Below, piece by piece: positions 9,729 through 19,152 of a stretch of 64,000 nt of DNA. A model generated the notes under the pieces. That model saw only the letters and a program-made list of their open reading frames with translations. It ran no database searches and had not been told where the DNA came from. Every line of letters begins with the position of its first letter. Position 1 is the stretch's first letter. The stretch comes from Bacillus chungangensis (GTDB lineage Bacteria > Bacillota > Bacilli > Bacillales > Bacillaceae_C): the NCBI RefSeq assembly GCF_030812995.1, contig NZ_JAUSTT010000012.1, forward strand, positions 1-64,000, read 5' to 3'. A program made the translations under genes and the position numbers.

Positions 9729-9926
9729 TGATGTTTCCTCCTTTTTATCATGCGCTACGGGCAAATTTTTAGATTTCTAACTTCATTGAGAATGCTAGCT
9801 TACGTTTAGTGAGAAATGAGCGAACACATCTTACTTTGATACAATGCCCCATCCCAGTATGGCGGTTATGAACGAAGGTATGTATGATGAAACATGAAAG
9901 GGAATGCATTGTCCAAATGTGGCTGG

Positions 9927-10448
9927 CTAATTGAGCAAATTTTGCAAATGTTCCCATCCATAGGCAATTTCTTCAAAGGTATCGCTGCCAATTTTAATTT
10001 GCTGTGTATCCACTTCTACTGGATTAAAAGCTTCATAAAAGTGTCTCGATGGATTTTCAGCTAGCACCCAAACGAGCATCGATTGGTAGCCTTTTGTAAA
10101 AAGATCCAAAGCAACTTGTTTTAGTAGATATTTGCCTATCTGTTGTCTTGCATATTTTTTTAAAAGATAAATGGCATATAATTCACCATCATATTTATAT
10201 TTGCCAGTTCGCTCTTTGCCGCCATTGGCAAATCCGATAATCTCACCATGCTCATTCTCAGCTACAAAGAGCGAGGATGAGGAAAAGCCTTGCTTAAAAA
10301 CATGTCTCCATTTTTCTTCTCGTTCTCCATAGGAGAGCCCATCGAGATAATTTCGCGAAACGATGCCGTCGTATGTTGATTTCCAACTATCAACATGAAC
10401 TTTGGCAATGCCTTTTATATCGGCTATGTTCCCTTTTCTTATATTCAT
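9927..10448 (-). CDS. GNAT-family N-acetyltransferase
   Basis: This 173-residue cytosolic protein has the GCN5-related fold: an N-terminal segment IRKGNIADIKGIAKVHVDSW, a core strand (YAIYLLKKYARQQIGKYLL) containing the acetyl-CoA binding Q/R-x-x-G-x-G/A-like turn, and a C-terminal AENPSRHFYEAF segment. The ATG at 10448 follows GGAGGGG. The acceptor substrate cannot be predicted. It is alone, between the chemoreceptor and a hairpin-rich intergenic region. Confidence 0.85.
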   Translation of the reverse strand: MNIRKGNIADIKGIAKVHVDSWKSTYDGIVSRNYLDGLSYGEREEKWRHVFKQGFSSSSLFVAENEHGEIIGFANGGKERTGKYKYDGELYAIYLLKKYARQQIGKYLLKQVALDLFTKGYQSMLVWVLAENPSRHFYEAFNPVEVDTQQIKIGSDTFEEIAYGWEHLQNLLN

Positions 10449-10625
10449 GACTATTATCCCCTCCATGAAAAAACGATCCTGTTGTTAGACCCCTGCCTCA
10501 AGGCCTATCGAGCGTCTAGCATGTTATCGAGGTGAGTTGACTGGAAATAGCAAATGAACATGCCCAATCCCCGATCTCTTGTTTCTCATATCTCACTTTA
10601 AATATCGTTGAAACCTGTAAGCTAA

Positions 10626-10661
10626 CACCCGGGAAGGGGGAAAGAAGTCCCCTTCCTGGTG
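10626..10661. repeat. GC-rich hairpin without T-run
   Basis: CACC-C-GGGAAGGGG (10626-10639) pairs with CCCCTTCCTGGTG (10649-10661), with one bulge or wobble. No T-run follows on either strand, so a terminator role is doubtful. It is unusually GC-rich for its surroundings. Confidence 0.6.
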
Positions 10662-10804
10662 AAATTCTACTTTCATTAAATAGTATTCGAGTCCCGTAAA
10701 AAAAATCCTTTATATTTCCGTGTTTTTTTGTAAATAACCTGATATATTTTGACTATTATCAAAAAAAATGTAATGAGAGTTAGGATGTGGATTTGATGAA
10801 GGAT

Positions 10805-11160
10805 GTTGTGAACCACTCACCACTTATCGACCTTGCGGTCTGACTGAAGTGGGAGCTTCTTGGGAACTAGATACTTTTGTTAGCTATCTATCCAAAGTTT
10901 TTTGCGAACAATGGGAAAGTCACGTTTTATTAGAAGAGAACTTGCACGCTTATGCACATTTAGAAACTTTGATAACTTACTATTCGGATGTGCCTATAAA
11001 CATGTACATGGTTTTTTATAGTGCTATCAAACTCCATATTGTATAGACTATATCATAGAACAATCTTTTGGCTTACGGCAACCGAAAATTCATCTCCCAC
11101 TTTCATTGGGCTAGCTATGCCCTTCATATTTAGAAGTGGGAGAATTCTTTTCGGAGATCC
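10805..11160. repeat. Candidate second dual-hairpin mobile element
   Basis: The left part folds as CCACTT-GACC-ttgc-GGTC-AAGTGG (about 10818-10855). The right part folds as CTCCCACTT (11094-11102) with AAGTGGGAG (11134-11142) and an inner GGGC/GCCC. Between them is AT-rich DNA with only an implausible 65-codon frame (10849-11046). AAGTGGGAG occurs in both the left and right hairpins. The layout is like that of palindrome-ended non-autonomous elements, but only one copy is present, so its ends are uncertain. Confidence 0.5.
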
Positions 11161-11238
11161 AGTTAAAATAACGTTGTCTAATTGCATTTAGTGTTAGGAG
11201 ACCGTTATTACATATATTCGCCAGTTTAGACAAAATTA

Positions 11239-11266
11239 TGGCAATTTGGCGTAAACTCCTTATAAT
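11239..11266 (+). promoter_or_regulatory. Probable sigma-A promoter of the CstA-like gene
   Basis: A TGGCAA -35-like hexamer (11239-11244) and a perfect TATAAT (11261-11266) are spaced by 16 bp, 23 bp before the start codon. An inverted CGCCA/TGGCG pair overlaps the -35 region. Confidence 0.55.
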
Positions 11267-11288
11267 TGAATGAAAGGGGGAGAGTACG

Positions 11289-12734
11289 TTGATTACATTT
11301 TTTGTGGCTATTATTATCTTAGTTGCTGGCTATTTTACTTATGGAAAATTAGTTGAAAACATTTTTGGAAGCAGGCAGGAGCGAACAACGCCAGCTTATA
11401 CATTGGCAGATGGCGTAGATTATGTTCCGATGAATACGAAGCGGAATGCAATGATTCAGCTTTTGAATATTGCAGGAGTTGGTCCGATTTTTGGCCCTAT
11501 TATGGGCGCACTTTATGGACCAGTGGCTTTTCTCTGGATTGTCTTAGGAGCGATTTTTGCGGGCGGTGTCCATGATTATTTAACGGGGATGATATCTATC
11601 CGCAACCGAGGTGCTCATTTACCGGAATTAGCAGGTAAATTTCTTGGGAAAACGATGAAACATGCTGTTAACGCCTTTTCAATTCTGCTGCTTGTTTTAG
11701 TGGGAACCGTATTTGTTTCGGCGCCTGCTTCTTTGTTGGACGGGCTGACGCCGGAAGTGATTACGCTAGGTACAATTGTTGCCATTATATTTTTGTACTA
11801 TATTGTTGCGACAATTTTACCGATTGATAAAATTATTGGGAGACTTTATCCGATTTTTGGTTTACTTTTGCTTATTAGTGCAGTTGGAATTGGAGGCGCT
11901 CTTATCGTAAAGGGAGCACCAATTCCAGAACTTACGCTGGAAAATTTACATCCAGATGGATTAGCGATTTTTCCACTGCTTTTTTTAACGATTTCTTGCG
12001 GGGCATTATCAGGTTTTCATGCTACACAATCACCAATCATTTCGCGGACGACACAAAATGAAAAGCAGGGGCGAAAAATTTTTTATGGGATGATGATAAC
12101 AGAAGCAATTATCGCCATGATTTGGGCAGCAGCAGCGATGAGTTTATTTGATGCAAATGAATTGAATACAATCCTAAAGGAAAGCGGGCCCGCTGCCGTT
12201 GTAAGTGAATTGTCTATCATGTCACTAGGTGCATTTGGCGGAACGTTGGCAATATTAGGTGTGATCGTGCTTCCAATTACTTCTGGTGATACTGCGTTTC
12301 GAAGCGCACGAATGATCATTGCTGATTATGTGAGAGTTGGCCAGAAAAAATTTAGCAGCCGTTTATGGATAGCGCTACCAATGTTCGTCATTTCTGTTGG
12401 GTTGACACAAATTGATTTTAATATTTTATGGCGCTACTTTTCATGGGCAAATCAATCGACAGCAATGATTGCTTTATGGGTAGGAGCGATGTATTTAGGT
12501 TTGCAGCGGAAAAACCATTGGATTGCTACTATTCCAGCGCTCTTTATAACGATGGTAACCTTTACCTATATTCTCCATGCACCAATTGGCTTTCACCTGT
12601 CAAAACCGATTTCTTATGCTGGTGCAGCACTCATTACGATTGCAGCAATGTTTGCCTTTATAAATGGTTTGAAAAAACGTTTAAATAAAGGGGAACCGAT
12701 TAAAGTAGATGATGAATTAGGAGAAGCTTCATAA
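11289..12734 (+). CDS. CstA-family peptide/pyruvate carrier-like membrane protein
   Basis: This 481-residue membrane protein of the carbon starvation CstA family has about 12-14 hydrophobic segments. Recognisable family stretches are GVDYVPMNTKRNAMIQLLNIAGVGPIFGPI near residues 40-75 (shown in part), the GALYGPVAFLWIVLG helix and the SGFHATQSPIISRT segment near 240. It is shorter than the roughly 600-700 residue E. coli and B. subtilis CstA proteins, matching the short CstA-like subgroup. The start is TTG at 11289 after a GAAAGGGGGAG site. Family members carry peptides or pyruvate into the cell; which of these applies here is inference. It is monocistronic. Confidence 0.85.
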   Translation: MITFFVAIIILVAGYFTYGKLVENIFGSRQERTTPAYTLADGVDYVPMNTKRNAMIQLLNIAGVGPIFGPIMGALYGPVAFLWIVLGAIFAGGVHDYLTGMISIRNRGAHLPELAGKFLGKTMKHAVNAFSILLLVLVGTVFVSAPASLLDGLTPEVITLGTIVAIIFLYYIVATILPIDKIIGRLYPIFGLLLLISAVGIGGALIVKGAPIPELTLENLHPDGLAIFPLLFLTISCGALSGFHATQSPIISRTTQNEKQGRKIFYGMMITEAIIAMIWAAAAMSLFDANELNTILKESGPAAVVSELSIMSLGAFGGTLAILGVIVLPITSGDTAFRSARMIIADYVRVGQKKFSSRLWIALPMFVISVGLTQIDFNILWRYFSWANQSTAMIALWVGAMYLGLQRKNHWIATIPALFITMVTFTYILHAPIGFHLSKPISYAGAALITIAAMFAFINGLKKRLNKGEPIKVDDELGEAS

Positions 12735-12801
12735 ACTGAAAGAAGACATATCATAGCGATGGATGTTCATACAGCTGCAACTTTTTTAAAGGGACCAATA
12801 G

Positions 12802-12830
12802 TTGACAGCGTTTTCATCATTTGCTAAGAT
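12802..12830 (+). promoter_or_regulatory. glpF promoter with overlapping CcpA cre box
   Basis: The -35 TTGACA (12802-12807) and -10 TAAGAT (12825-12830) are separated by 17 bp. TGACAGCGTTTTCA (12803-12816) overlaps the -35 and matches the catabolite-responsive element pattern (TGWAANCGNTNWCA) at all but one position. This predicts repression of glpFK by CcpA when preferred sugars are present. Confidence 0.85.
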
Positions 12831-12861
12831 GTAGCATAAGTTAATATGGAGGACGGAGAAT

Positions 12862-12926
12862 AAGAGATCCACACAGAACACCTTTATTATCATAAGGCTT
12901 GTTTTGTATGGATCTCTTTTTATTTT
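12862..12926 (+). promoter_or_regulatory. glpF leader terminator, probable GlpP antitermination target
   Basis: AAGAGATCCA (12862-12871) pairs with TGGATCTCTT (12909-12918), followed by a T-rich tract, between the promoter and the glpF start. In B. subtilis the glpFK leader has a comparable terminator that GlpP overrides when glycerol-3-phosphate is present. The same mechanism is inferred here. Confidence 0.82.
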
Positions 12927-12965
12927 CTTTGCGAAAAATTTCGATAAAGAAAGGAGCATTTATAC

Positions 12966-13790
12966 ATGACAGCATTTGTTGGTGAACTTATCGGTACAAT
13001 GATTTTAATTACGTTGGGATGTGGGGTTGTTGCTGGTGCCAATCTAAAAAAAACTTATTCAAATGGAAGCGGCTGGATCGTTATTACATTTGCCTGGGGA
13101 TTAGCAGTTGCCGTTGGCGTTTATACCGTTGGCCAATTTAGTGGCGCTCATTTGAATCCAGCCGTGACACTTGGACTCGCTTTTCATGGTTCATTTCCTT
13201 GGGAAAATGTACTTTCTTACATGATTGCACAAATAATGGGTGCTATTATTGGTGGAGCTATTGTATACTTACATTATTTACCGCATTGGAAGGAAACGAA
13301 GGACCCAGCTCTGAAATTGAGCGCTTTTGCTACGGCGCCTGCAATTCCGCATTTCTTTTCAAATTTAATCAGTGAGATGATCGGTACTTTTATTCTTGTA
13401 TTAGGTATATTAGCAATTGGTGCGAATACATTTACAGATGGATTAAATCCATTGATTATTGGACTTTTAATTGTTGTAATCGGTATGTCGCTTGGCGGCA
13501 CAACTGGCTATGCCATTAACCCTGCTCGAGACCTTGGACCGCGAATTGCTCATTTTATTTTGCCGATAGCAGGAAAGGGAGGGTCTAACTGGCCGTATGC
13601 ATGGATTCCGATTGTTGGTCCACTTCTAGGAGGTGCTTTTGGAGGGTTATTTTATAAGGCAATTTTTGAAGGGAAGTGGACAAATCATTTATGGTATGTA
13701 CTGTCCGTTATCATTGTTGTATTGCTGATTTCCTATTTTGCAAGTAAACCAAGGATAGCTTCTCACAAAAAAACTGTTGCTTACAAATAA
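12966..13790 (+). CDS. glpF: Glycerol uptake facilitator
   Basis: This 274-residue aquaglyceroporin passes glycerol across the membrane by facilitated diffusion. It has six membrane helices and the two pore half-helices with NPA motifs, SGAHLNPAVTLG near residue 65 and GYAINPARDLGPR near residue 185. The DLGPR form after the second NPA marks a glycerol rather than a water channel. The ATG at 12966 follows AAAGGAG. It forms a unit with glpK 145 bp downstream and sits behind a cre-bearing promoter and a leader terminator. The order glpF-glpK is the usual Bacillus one. Confidence 0.97.
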   Translation: MTAFVGELIGTMILITLGCGVVAGANLKKTYSNGSGWIVITFAWGLAVAVGVYTVGQFSGAHLNPAVTLGLAFHGSFPWENVLSYMIAQIMGAIIGGAIVYLHYLPHWKETKDPALKLSAFATAPAIPHFFSNLISEMIGTFILVLGILAIGANTFTDGLNPLIIGLLIVVIGMSLGGTTGYAINPARDLGPRIAHFILPIAGKGGSNWPYAWIPIVGPLLGGAFGGLFYKAIFEGKWTNHLWYVLSVIIVVLLISYFASKPRIASHKKTVAYK

Positions 13791-13922
13791 ACGGCATTTA
13801 AAGTTGACATGGAATATTGGCAGATCCGCCCCTAAATAAAAATACGAACAGTGGTGACCAGGGGAGACGACTGCCAGCTGATTACGTTTCAACTAATGCT
13901 GCTTCGAAAAACATGTTTCTAG

Positions 13923-15425
<1,503 letters not shown>

Positions 15426-15435
15426 AAATGATAGA

Positions 15436-15468
15436 AAGAGAGGCAACGAAGTTGTTTCTCTTTTTTTG
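15436..15468 (+). terminator. glpFK terminator
   Basis: GAGAGGCAAC (15438-15447) pairs with GTTGTTTCTC (15451-15460) around a GAA loop and is followed by seven T residues. Confidence 0.93.
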
Positions 15469-15517
15469 TGGTTTCTTTTTTTGAACAAAGATTGATCATT
15501 CGAATATATCTATGTCA

Positions 15518-15762
15518 CACCACATCTAACTGGCAGTAAGACCCACACCTTAAGGTAAGAGGAATCAGAAGCGCTAGGTGGAGGATAACTAAAAATCAAA
15601 TGACCGATTGGTTCGGGTCAATAGGATAAGGAAAACTTCTTGAATCGACATCGCACGAAGAAAAGCGGTTTCCTTTTCGATGACGTTGCGATCTTGCCTT
15701 TGTTCTACTTCTTATCAGTGGAGGATAGGAGAAAACCTCCACTCAAGGAGTTTCATTTTTAT
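15518..15762 (+). repeat. Dispersed dual-hairpin repeat, copy 2 (long form)
   Basis: It carries CATCTAACTGGCAGTAAG at its left end and AAGGAGTTTCATTTTTAT at its right end. The right hairpin pairs AGTGGAGG with CCTCCACT. The middle block contains GATTGGTTCGGG, CATCGCACGAAGAA and TTGCCTTTGTTCTACTT. It is one of the more diverged copies and lies between glpK and the trmB-like gene. A 64-codon frame inside it is not coding. Confidence 0.9.
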
Positions 15763-15771
15763 CTTGTCAAA

Positions 15772-15862
15772 TTTGTGAATATATTCACAAACTCAAAAAA
15801 ATCGTATATAATAGTTACCAAAGGTAGCTACTAAGTACGATCACATGTGAAAAGTTTCACAA
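15772..15862 (+). promoter_or_regulatory. Promoter with two Rex-like palindromes upstream of the TrmB-type regulator
   Basis: The -35 TTCACA (15784-15789) and -10 TATAAT (15807-15812) have exactly 17 bp spacing. The -35 lies inside the perfect palindrome TTGTGAATATATTCACAA (15773-15790), which fits the Rex pattern TTGTGAA-N4-TTCACAA. A second site with one mismatch (15845-15862, ATGTGAA-N4-TTCACAA) lies just past the expected transcription start. Two sites flanking the core promoter suggest repression. The binder could be Rex or the adjacent TrmB-type protein itself. Confidence 0.75.
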
Positions 15863-15890
15863 AGTAATGAACATTTTTGTTACTTTCCTC

Positions 15891-15905
15891 ATTTTGCAGC
15901 AAAAT
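15891..15905. promoter_or_regulatory. Palindrome in the trmB-like leader
   Basis: ATTTTGC-A-GCAAAAT is a perfect 15-bp palindrome 47 bp before the start codon and may be another operator. No known binder is recognised. Confidence 0.45.
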
Positions 15906-15951
15906 AAAGTATAGTGAAGGGAGATTATTTATCTATATGAGGTGAAGTAGC

Positions 15952-16767
15952 ATGGAAAAAATCATTCAATTATTAAAGAGTTTTAATTTTACCGAATCAG
16001 AATCAAAAGTATATATATCTTTGTTAAAAAATGGTGCTGGAACTGGGTACGAAATAAGCAAGAACTCTTCTGTCCCTCGTTCAAAGGTATATAACATTTT
16101 GGAAATATTGATGGAAAAAGGGTGCGTTGTTGTTTCTAAGCAAACAAGCCCAGTAAATTATAGTGCTGTGCCTATTGATGAGTTTATTGAAAATATAAAA
16201 AGCACTGTGGATGAAAACCTTCTAGTAGTCAGTGAAGAACTGAAAAATTATCGTCAAACGATGGATCTGGAAATGTTTTGGTATATCCGTGGATACAAAA
16301 ATATTTTTAATAAATGTAAACATTTATTAAACGCTGCCAACACGAATGTGTATGTTCAAGTTTGGAAAGAAGATATTGAACATATTATAGATGAGCTAAA
16401 AGATGTTGAAACAAGGCTCGACCAAGTAGTCATCATTCTTTACAGCAGTAATCACGATTATGATGTAGACCTGCAAAATTATTACAAGCATGGATTTGAA
16501 GAAGAAAAGTTGAAAGAAAGCGGCGGCAGATGGATTAATATCGTTATTGACTCGAAAGAAGTTATTTTTGGCCATATTCAAAATGATAAAAACGCTGAAG
16601 TAATTTGGACACAAAGTACGCCTATGGTTTTTCTAGCAAAGGAAAACATAAGCCACGATGCATACTGTCTAAAGCTTATTCAGGCTTTGGGAGAAGATGC
16701 AAAACGCCAATTTGGCAGTGAATTAAAAGGGATAAGAAGCATTTTTACACACAATAAATTAGAGTGA
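15952..16767 (+). CDS. TrmB-family transcriptional regulator
   Basis: This 271-residue protein has an N-terminal winged helix of TrmB type (about residues 5-75: FTESESKVYISLLKNG, GYEISKNSSVPRSKVYNILE) and a C-terminal phospholipase D-like fold domain (about 105-260) used by TrmB proteins to bind effectors. TrmB regulators are best known for sugar transport control in archaea; bacterial members are varied. It is the first gene of a likely three-gene operon with a TauE-like permease (12 bp later) and an OCD-family enzyme, so it probably controls that operon in response to its substrate. The ATG follows GAGGTGAAGTAGC. Three palindromes precede it. Confidence 0.85.
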   Translation: MEKIIQLLKSFNFTESESKVYISLLKNGAGTGYEISKNSSVPRSKVYNILEILMEKGCVVVSKQTSPVNYSAVPIDEFIENIKSTVDENLLVVSEELKNYRQTMDLEMFWYIRGYKNIFNKCKHLLNAANTNVYVQVWKEDIEHIIDELKDVETRLDQVVIILYSSNHDYDVDLQNYYKHGFEEEKLKESGGRWINIVIDSKEVIFGHIQNDKNAEVIWTQSTPMVFLAKENISHDAYCLKLIQALGEDAKRQFGSELKGIRSIFTHNKLE

Positions 16768-16779
16768 GGATTGAAGCTT

Positions 16780-17670
16780 ATGAACACTGTGACGACCATC
16801 ATACTAACATTAATAGTCATCGTAAATGGGATTTTTGCTATCAAATTCTTGAAAGACTTAAATAAAAATAAACAAGCAATGAGAAAAGAACCTGGTAGTA
16901 ATCTATTTCTTGCAATTTCGTCATCTATTATTTTCTTCTTTTCAACTTTTGGCATTTCTGATTTTGCTATTTCTACTATTCTATATCGAAAGAAAAAATT
17001 AGTAGAAGATACAAAGCTTCCGGGTACATTAAATACGCAATGTGTTATTCCAGTCGCGGTGATGGCATTAGCGTTTATTTCTGTCATCAAAGTAGATATG
17101 ACAACATTAGTTGTGTGTATCGTTGCACAAATTATTGGAGCCTACATTGGGCCGCGCTTTGTTGTAAAACTATCAGCTACTGTTATTAGAAGATTTATTG
17201 GAACTGGACTTGTCATTGCGACGGTATTAATATTAGCAGGAAAATTCAATTTGATCCCTTCAGGAGGGACAGCTACAGGTCTAAGTGGTGGAAAACTAAT
17301 CTTTGCTGCAATTTGTTTGTTTATTTTTGGGGCATTAAATAATATTGGTATTGGTTCTTACGCTTTAACGATGGTAACTATCTATGCACTTGGCATGAAC
17401 CCAGCTGTTGCTTTTCCAATTATGATGGGAGCAGCTACGTTCTCAGTTCCAATTGGCAGTATGGAGTTTATAAAATTCGGACAATATAGCAGAAAAATCA
17501 CATTGTTTACCTCTACATTTGGTTTAATCGGTGTTCTTATAGGTGTTTATTTAGTAAAAGGTTTAGATGTCTCTATGCTTCAATGGGTTGTAGCAGCCAT
17601 TCTTTTATACAGCGGCGTCAGTATGCTAGTGAATGAATATAAGTCAGCAAAAGGCATCCAAGCTGCATAA
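16780..17670 (+). CDS. TauE/SafE-family membrane permease
   Basis: This 296-residue membrane protein has about eight hydrophobic helices in two repeats, as in the TauE/SafE (sulfite exporter-like) family. Family members move small organic acids or sulfonates such as sulfite, sulfoacetate or related anions, usually outward. The helix around residues 180-205 (FGALNNIGIGSYALTMV) is characteristic. The ATG at 16780 is preferred over the TTG at 16771, because GAGG lies ten bases upstream of it and only three bases before the TTG. It lies between a TrmB-type regulator and an OCD-family enzyme with gaps of 12 and 24 bp, so the three are almost certainly co-transcribed. The substrate is unknown. Confidence 0.8.
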   Translation: MNTVTTIILTLIVIVNGIFAIKFLKDLNKNKQAMRKEPGSNLFLAISSSIIFFFSTFGISDFAISTILYRKKKLVEDTKLPGTLNTQCVIPVAVMALAFISVIKVDMTTLVVCIVAQIIGAYIGPRFVVKLSATVIRRFIGTGLVIATVLILAGKFNLIPSGGTATGLSGGKLIFAAICLFIFGALNNIGIGSYALTMVTIYALGMNPAVAFPIMMGAATFSVPIGSMEFIKFGQYSRKITLFTSTFGLIGVLIGVYLVKGLDVSMLQWVVAAILLYSGVSMLVNEYKSAKGIQAA

Positions 17671-17694
17671 ATAATTGATCAGGAGTGTATGGTT

Positions 17695-18684
17695 ATGTTG
17701 ATGTTAACGAAACAAGATATTAAAAAAATCTTTTCAATGAAAGATGCGATTGAAGCGGACAAAGAAGCTTTACGGATTTATTCAGAAGGGAAAAGTACTG
17801 TTCCGCTGCGAGCAAAAATAGACATTCCAAAAGAGCTAGGACAAAGCTTATTTATGCCAGCATACGTAGAAGAGCTTGATGCGATTGGAATAAAGATTGT
17901 TTCTGTTTTTCCAAATAATATAACGTTGGGTAAGCCCTCTGTCCCTGCAAAAATGGTGCTGATGAACGGAAAAACAGGGGAAGTACTAGCGATGATTGAT
18001 GGCACTTACTTAACACAATTGAGAACTGGCGCTGTACAAGGTGCTGCCACTGATATTCTTGCAAGAAAAGACGCGAAGATCGGCGCATTATACGGTACTG
18101 GAGGACAAGCTAGTGGACAGCTTGAAGCAATGATAAATGTAAGAAAGCTAGAAGAAGTAAAAGTGTTCGATATTGATTTTGAGCGGGCAAAGAAATTTGC
18201 TGCACAAATGCAGGAAGAACTTGCTCATTATTTCACAAAAATTATTGCAGTAGAAGATAGCAACATGGCATTAATAGATGCTGATATTATTACAGCAGTA
18301 ACAACATCGAAGAAACCAGTATTCGACGGCACATTAGTGAAAAAAGGTGCTCATGTTAACGGTGTTGGCGCATATACACCAGAAATGCAAGAACTGCCTG
18401 AATCCATTGTAGTCAATGCCGATAAAATATTCTTTGATACAGCAGAAGGCGTCCTAGCAGAAGCTGGAGATTTGATTATTCCACTAGAAAAAGGACTTGT
18501 TTCTAAAAACGACTTTGATGGTGAATTAGGGAAAGTGATTCTTGGTGAAGTGAAAGGGAGAGAATCAGAAAAGGAAATTACGCTCTTCAAAACAGTAGGA
18601 ACAGCTGTCCTTGATGTTGTTACAGCGCATAAGATTTATCAAAAAGCGTTAAAACATCACGTTGGACAGCATGTAGAGATTTAA
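17695..18684 (+). CDS. Ornithine cyclodeaminase/mu-crystallin family oxidoreductase
   Basis: This protein of about 329 residues is of the OCD family, NAD(P)-dependent enzymes that include ornithine cyclodeaminase, alanine dehydrogenase (archaeal), ketimine reductases and opine-type enzymes. It shows the DAIEADKEALRIYSEGKSTVPLR-type N-terminus (near residues 13-35, shown in fragments), the QLRTGAVQGAATDILAR segment, a Rossmann turn GALYGTGGQASGQLEA near 125 and the VNGVGAYTPEMQELP motif near 225. Three ATGs lie close together (17689, 17695, 17701). The second has the best spacing to AGGAG. An NAD(H)-dependent enzyme in the operon would fit with the Rex-like sites upstream, but the substrate cannot be assigned. 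A perfect hairpin follows the gene. Confidence 0.85.
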   Translation: MLMLTKQDIKKIFSMKDAIEADKEALRIYSEGKSTVPLRAKIDIPKELGQSLFMPAYVEELDAIGIKIVSVFPNNITLGKPSVPAKMVLMNGKTGEVLAMIDGTYLTQLRTGAVQGAATDILARKDAKIGALYGTGGQASGQLEAMINVRKLEEVKVFDIDFERAKKFAAQMQEELAHYFTKIIAVEDSNMALIDADIITAVTTSKKPVFDGTLVKKGAHVNGVGAYTPEMQELPESIVVNADKIFFDTAEGVLAEAGDLIIPLEKGLVSKNDFDGELGKVILGEVKGRESEKEITLFKTVGTAVLDVVTAHKIYQKALKHHVGQHVEI

Positions 18685-18700
18685 TAATACATTAGTCAAA

Positions 18701-18740
18701 CAGGGTATACTCATTCGCTTTTGCGAATGAGTATACCCTG
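18701..18740. repeat. Perfect 18-bp inverted repeat after the OCD-type gene
   Basis: Arms 18701-18718 and 18723-18740 are perfectly complementary around a TTTT loop. The hairpin is stable but is followed by TAATATT rather than a T-run, so it is not a standard intrinsic terminator; it may protect the mRNA end or be a protein-binding site. A 25-codon frame reading out of it lacks a ribosome binding site. Confidence 0.75.
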
Positions 18741-18832
18741 TAATATTCAAAAAGAACGATTAAAAGAAATAAAAGATTTACACGAAAAAATAGATAATCA
18801 AAAAAATAAGAAGTGATTTAATACTAAACTAT

Positions 18833-18873
18833 AATGTTGGCAACTGTTTAATAGCTGCTGGCATTATTTTTTT
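18833..18873 (+). terminator. Terminator downstream of the TrmB operon
   Basis: AATGTTGGCA (18833-18842) pairs with TGCTGGCATT (18856-18865) using three G-U wobbles, followed by an A and seven T residues. It is the best candidate end for the trmB-like operon. Confidence 0.7.
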
Positions 18874-18959
18874 GCTGTAGGACATCATTCGTTGCAAGTG
18901 CACTGTTGGCATTTTTGAAATTGTTAACGTTCTAGAATTTCACAAAATGAATAGGAGTG

Positions 18960-19062
18960 GTTTGGAAGTCAAGATGAGAAGTAGGAGGAAGTAAAGAGAG
19001 CAGTTCATCTCTTTATCGAAAGTGGAATTATTTATCGGTTTGATCCATATCTATTTTAAACA
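18960..19062 (+). pseudogene. Possible decayed C-terminal gene fragment
   Basis: A short frame ending TAA near 19060 reads EEVKRAVHLFIESGIIYRF (then DPYLF), which has protein-like composition reminiscent of the C-terminus of a regulator. A stop codon precedes it and no start is visible. It may be the remnant of a lost gene. Confidence is low. Confidence 0.25.
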
Positions 19063-19152
19063 GTAAAATATCATGTGAATTGAGGTAATAATCTTTCTTT
19101 TTTAAATAGGAAAGTCAGCGCTATTTGAGCGCCGTTTCCCTATTTAGAAGGA

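Noticed and set aside
10849-11046. 65-codon plus-strand ORF
   Set aside because: It lies inside the second hairpin element, lacks a convincing ribosome binding site, and its composition is not protein-like.
18721-18816. Short frame ending KKIDNQKNKK-like near 18816
   Set aside because: It reads out of a perfect hairpin, has no ribosome binding site and is only about 25 codons from its first ATG.
19085-19150. Hairpin after the EIIA gene as terminator
   Set aside because: AAATAGG/CCTATTT and AGCGC/GCGCT pairs are present, but no T-run follows on the minus strand, so I did not call a terminator.
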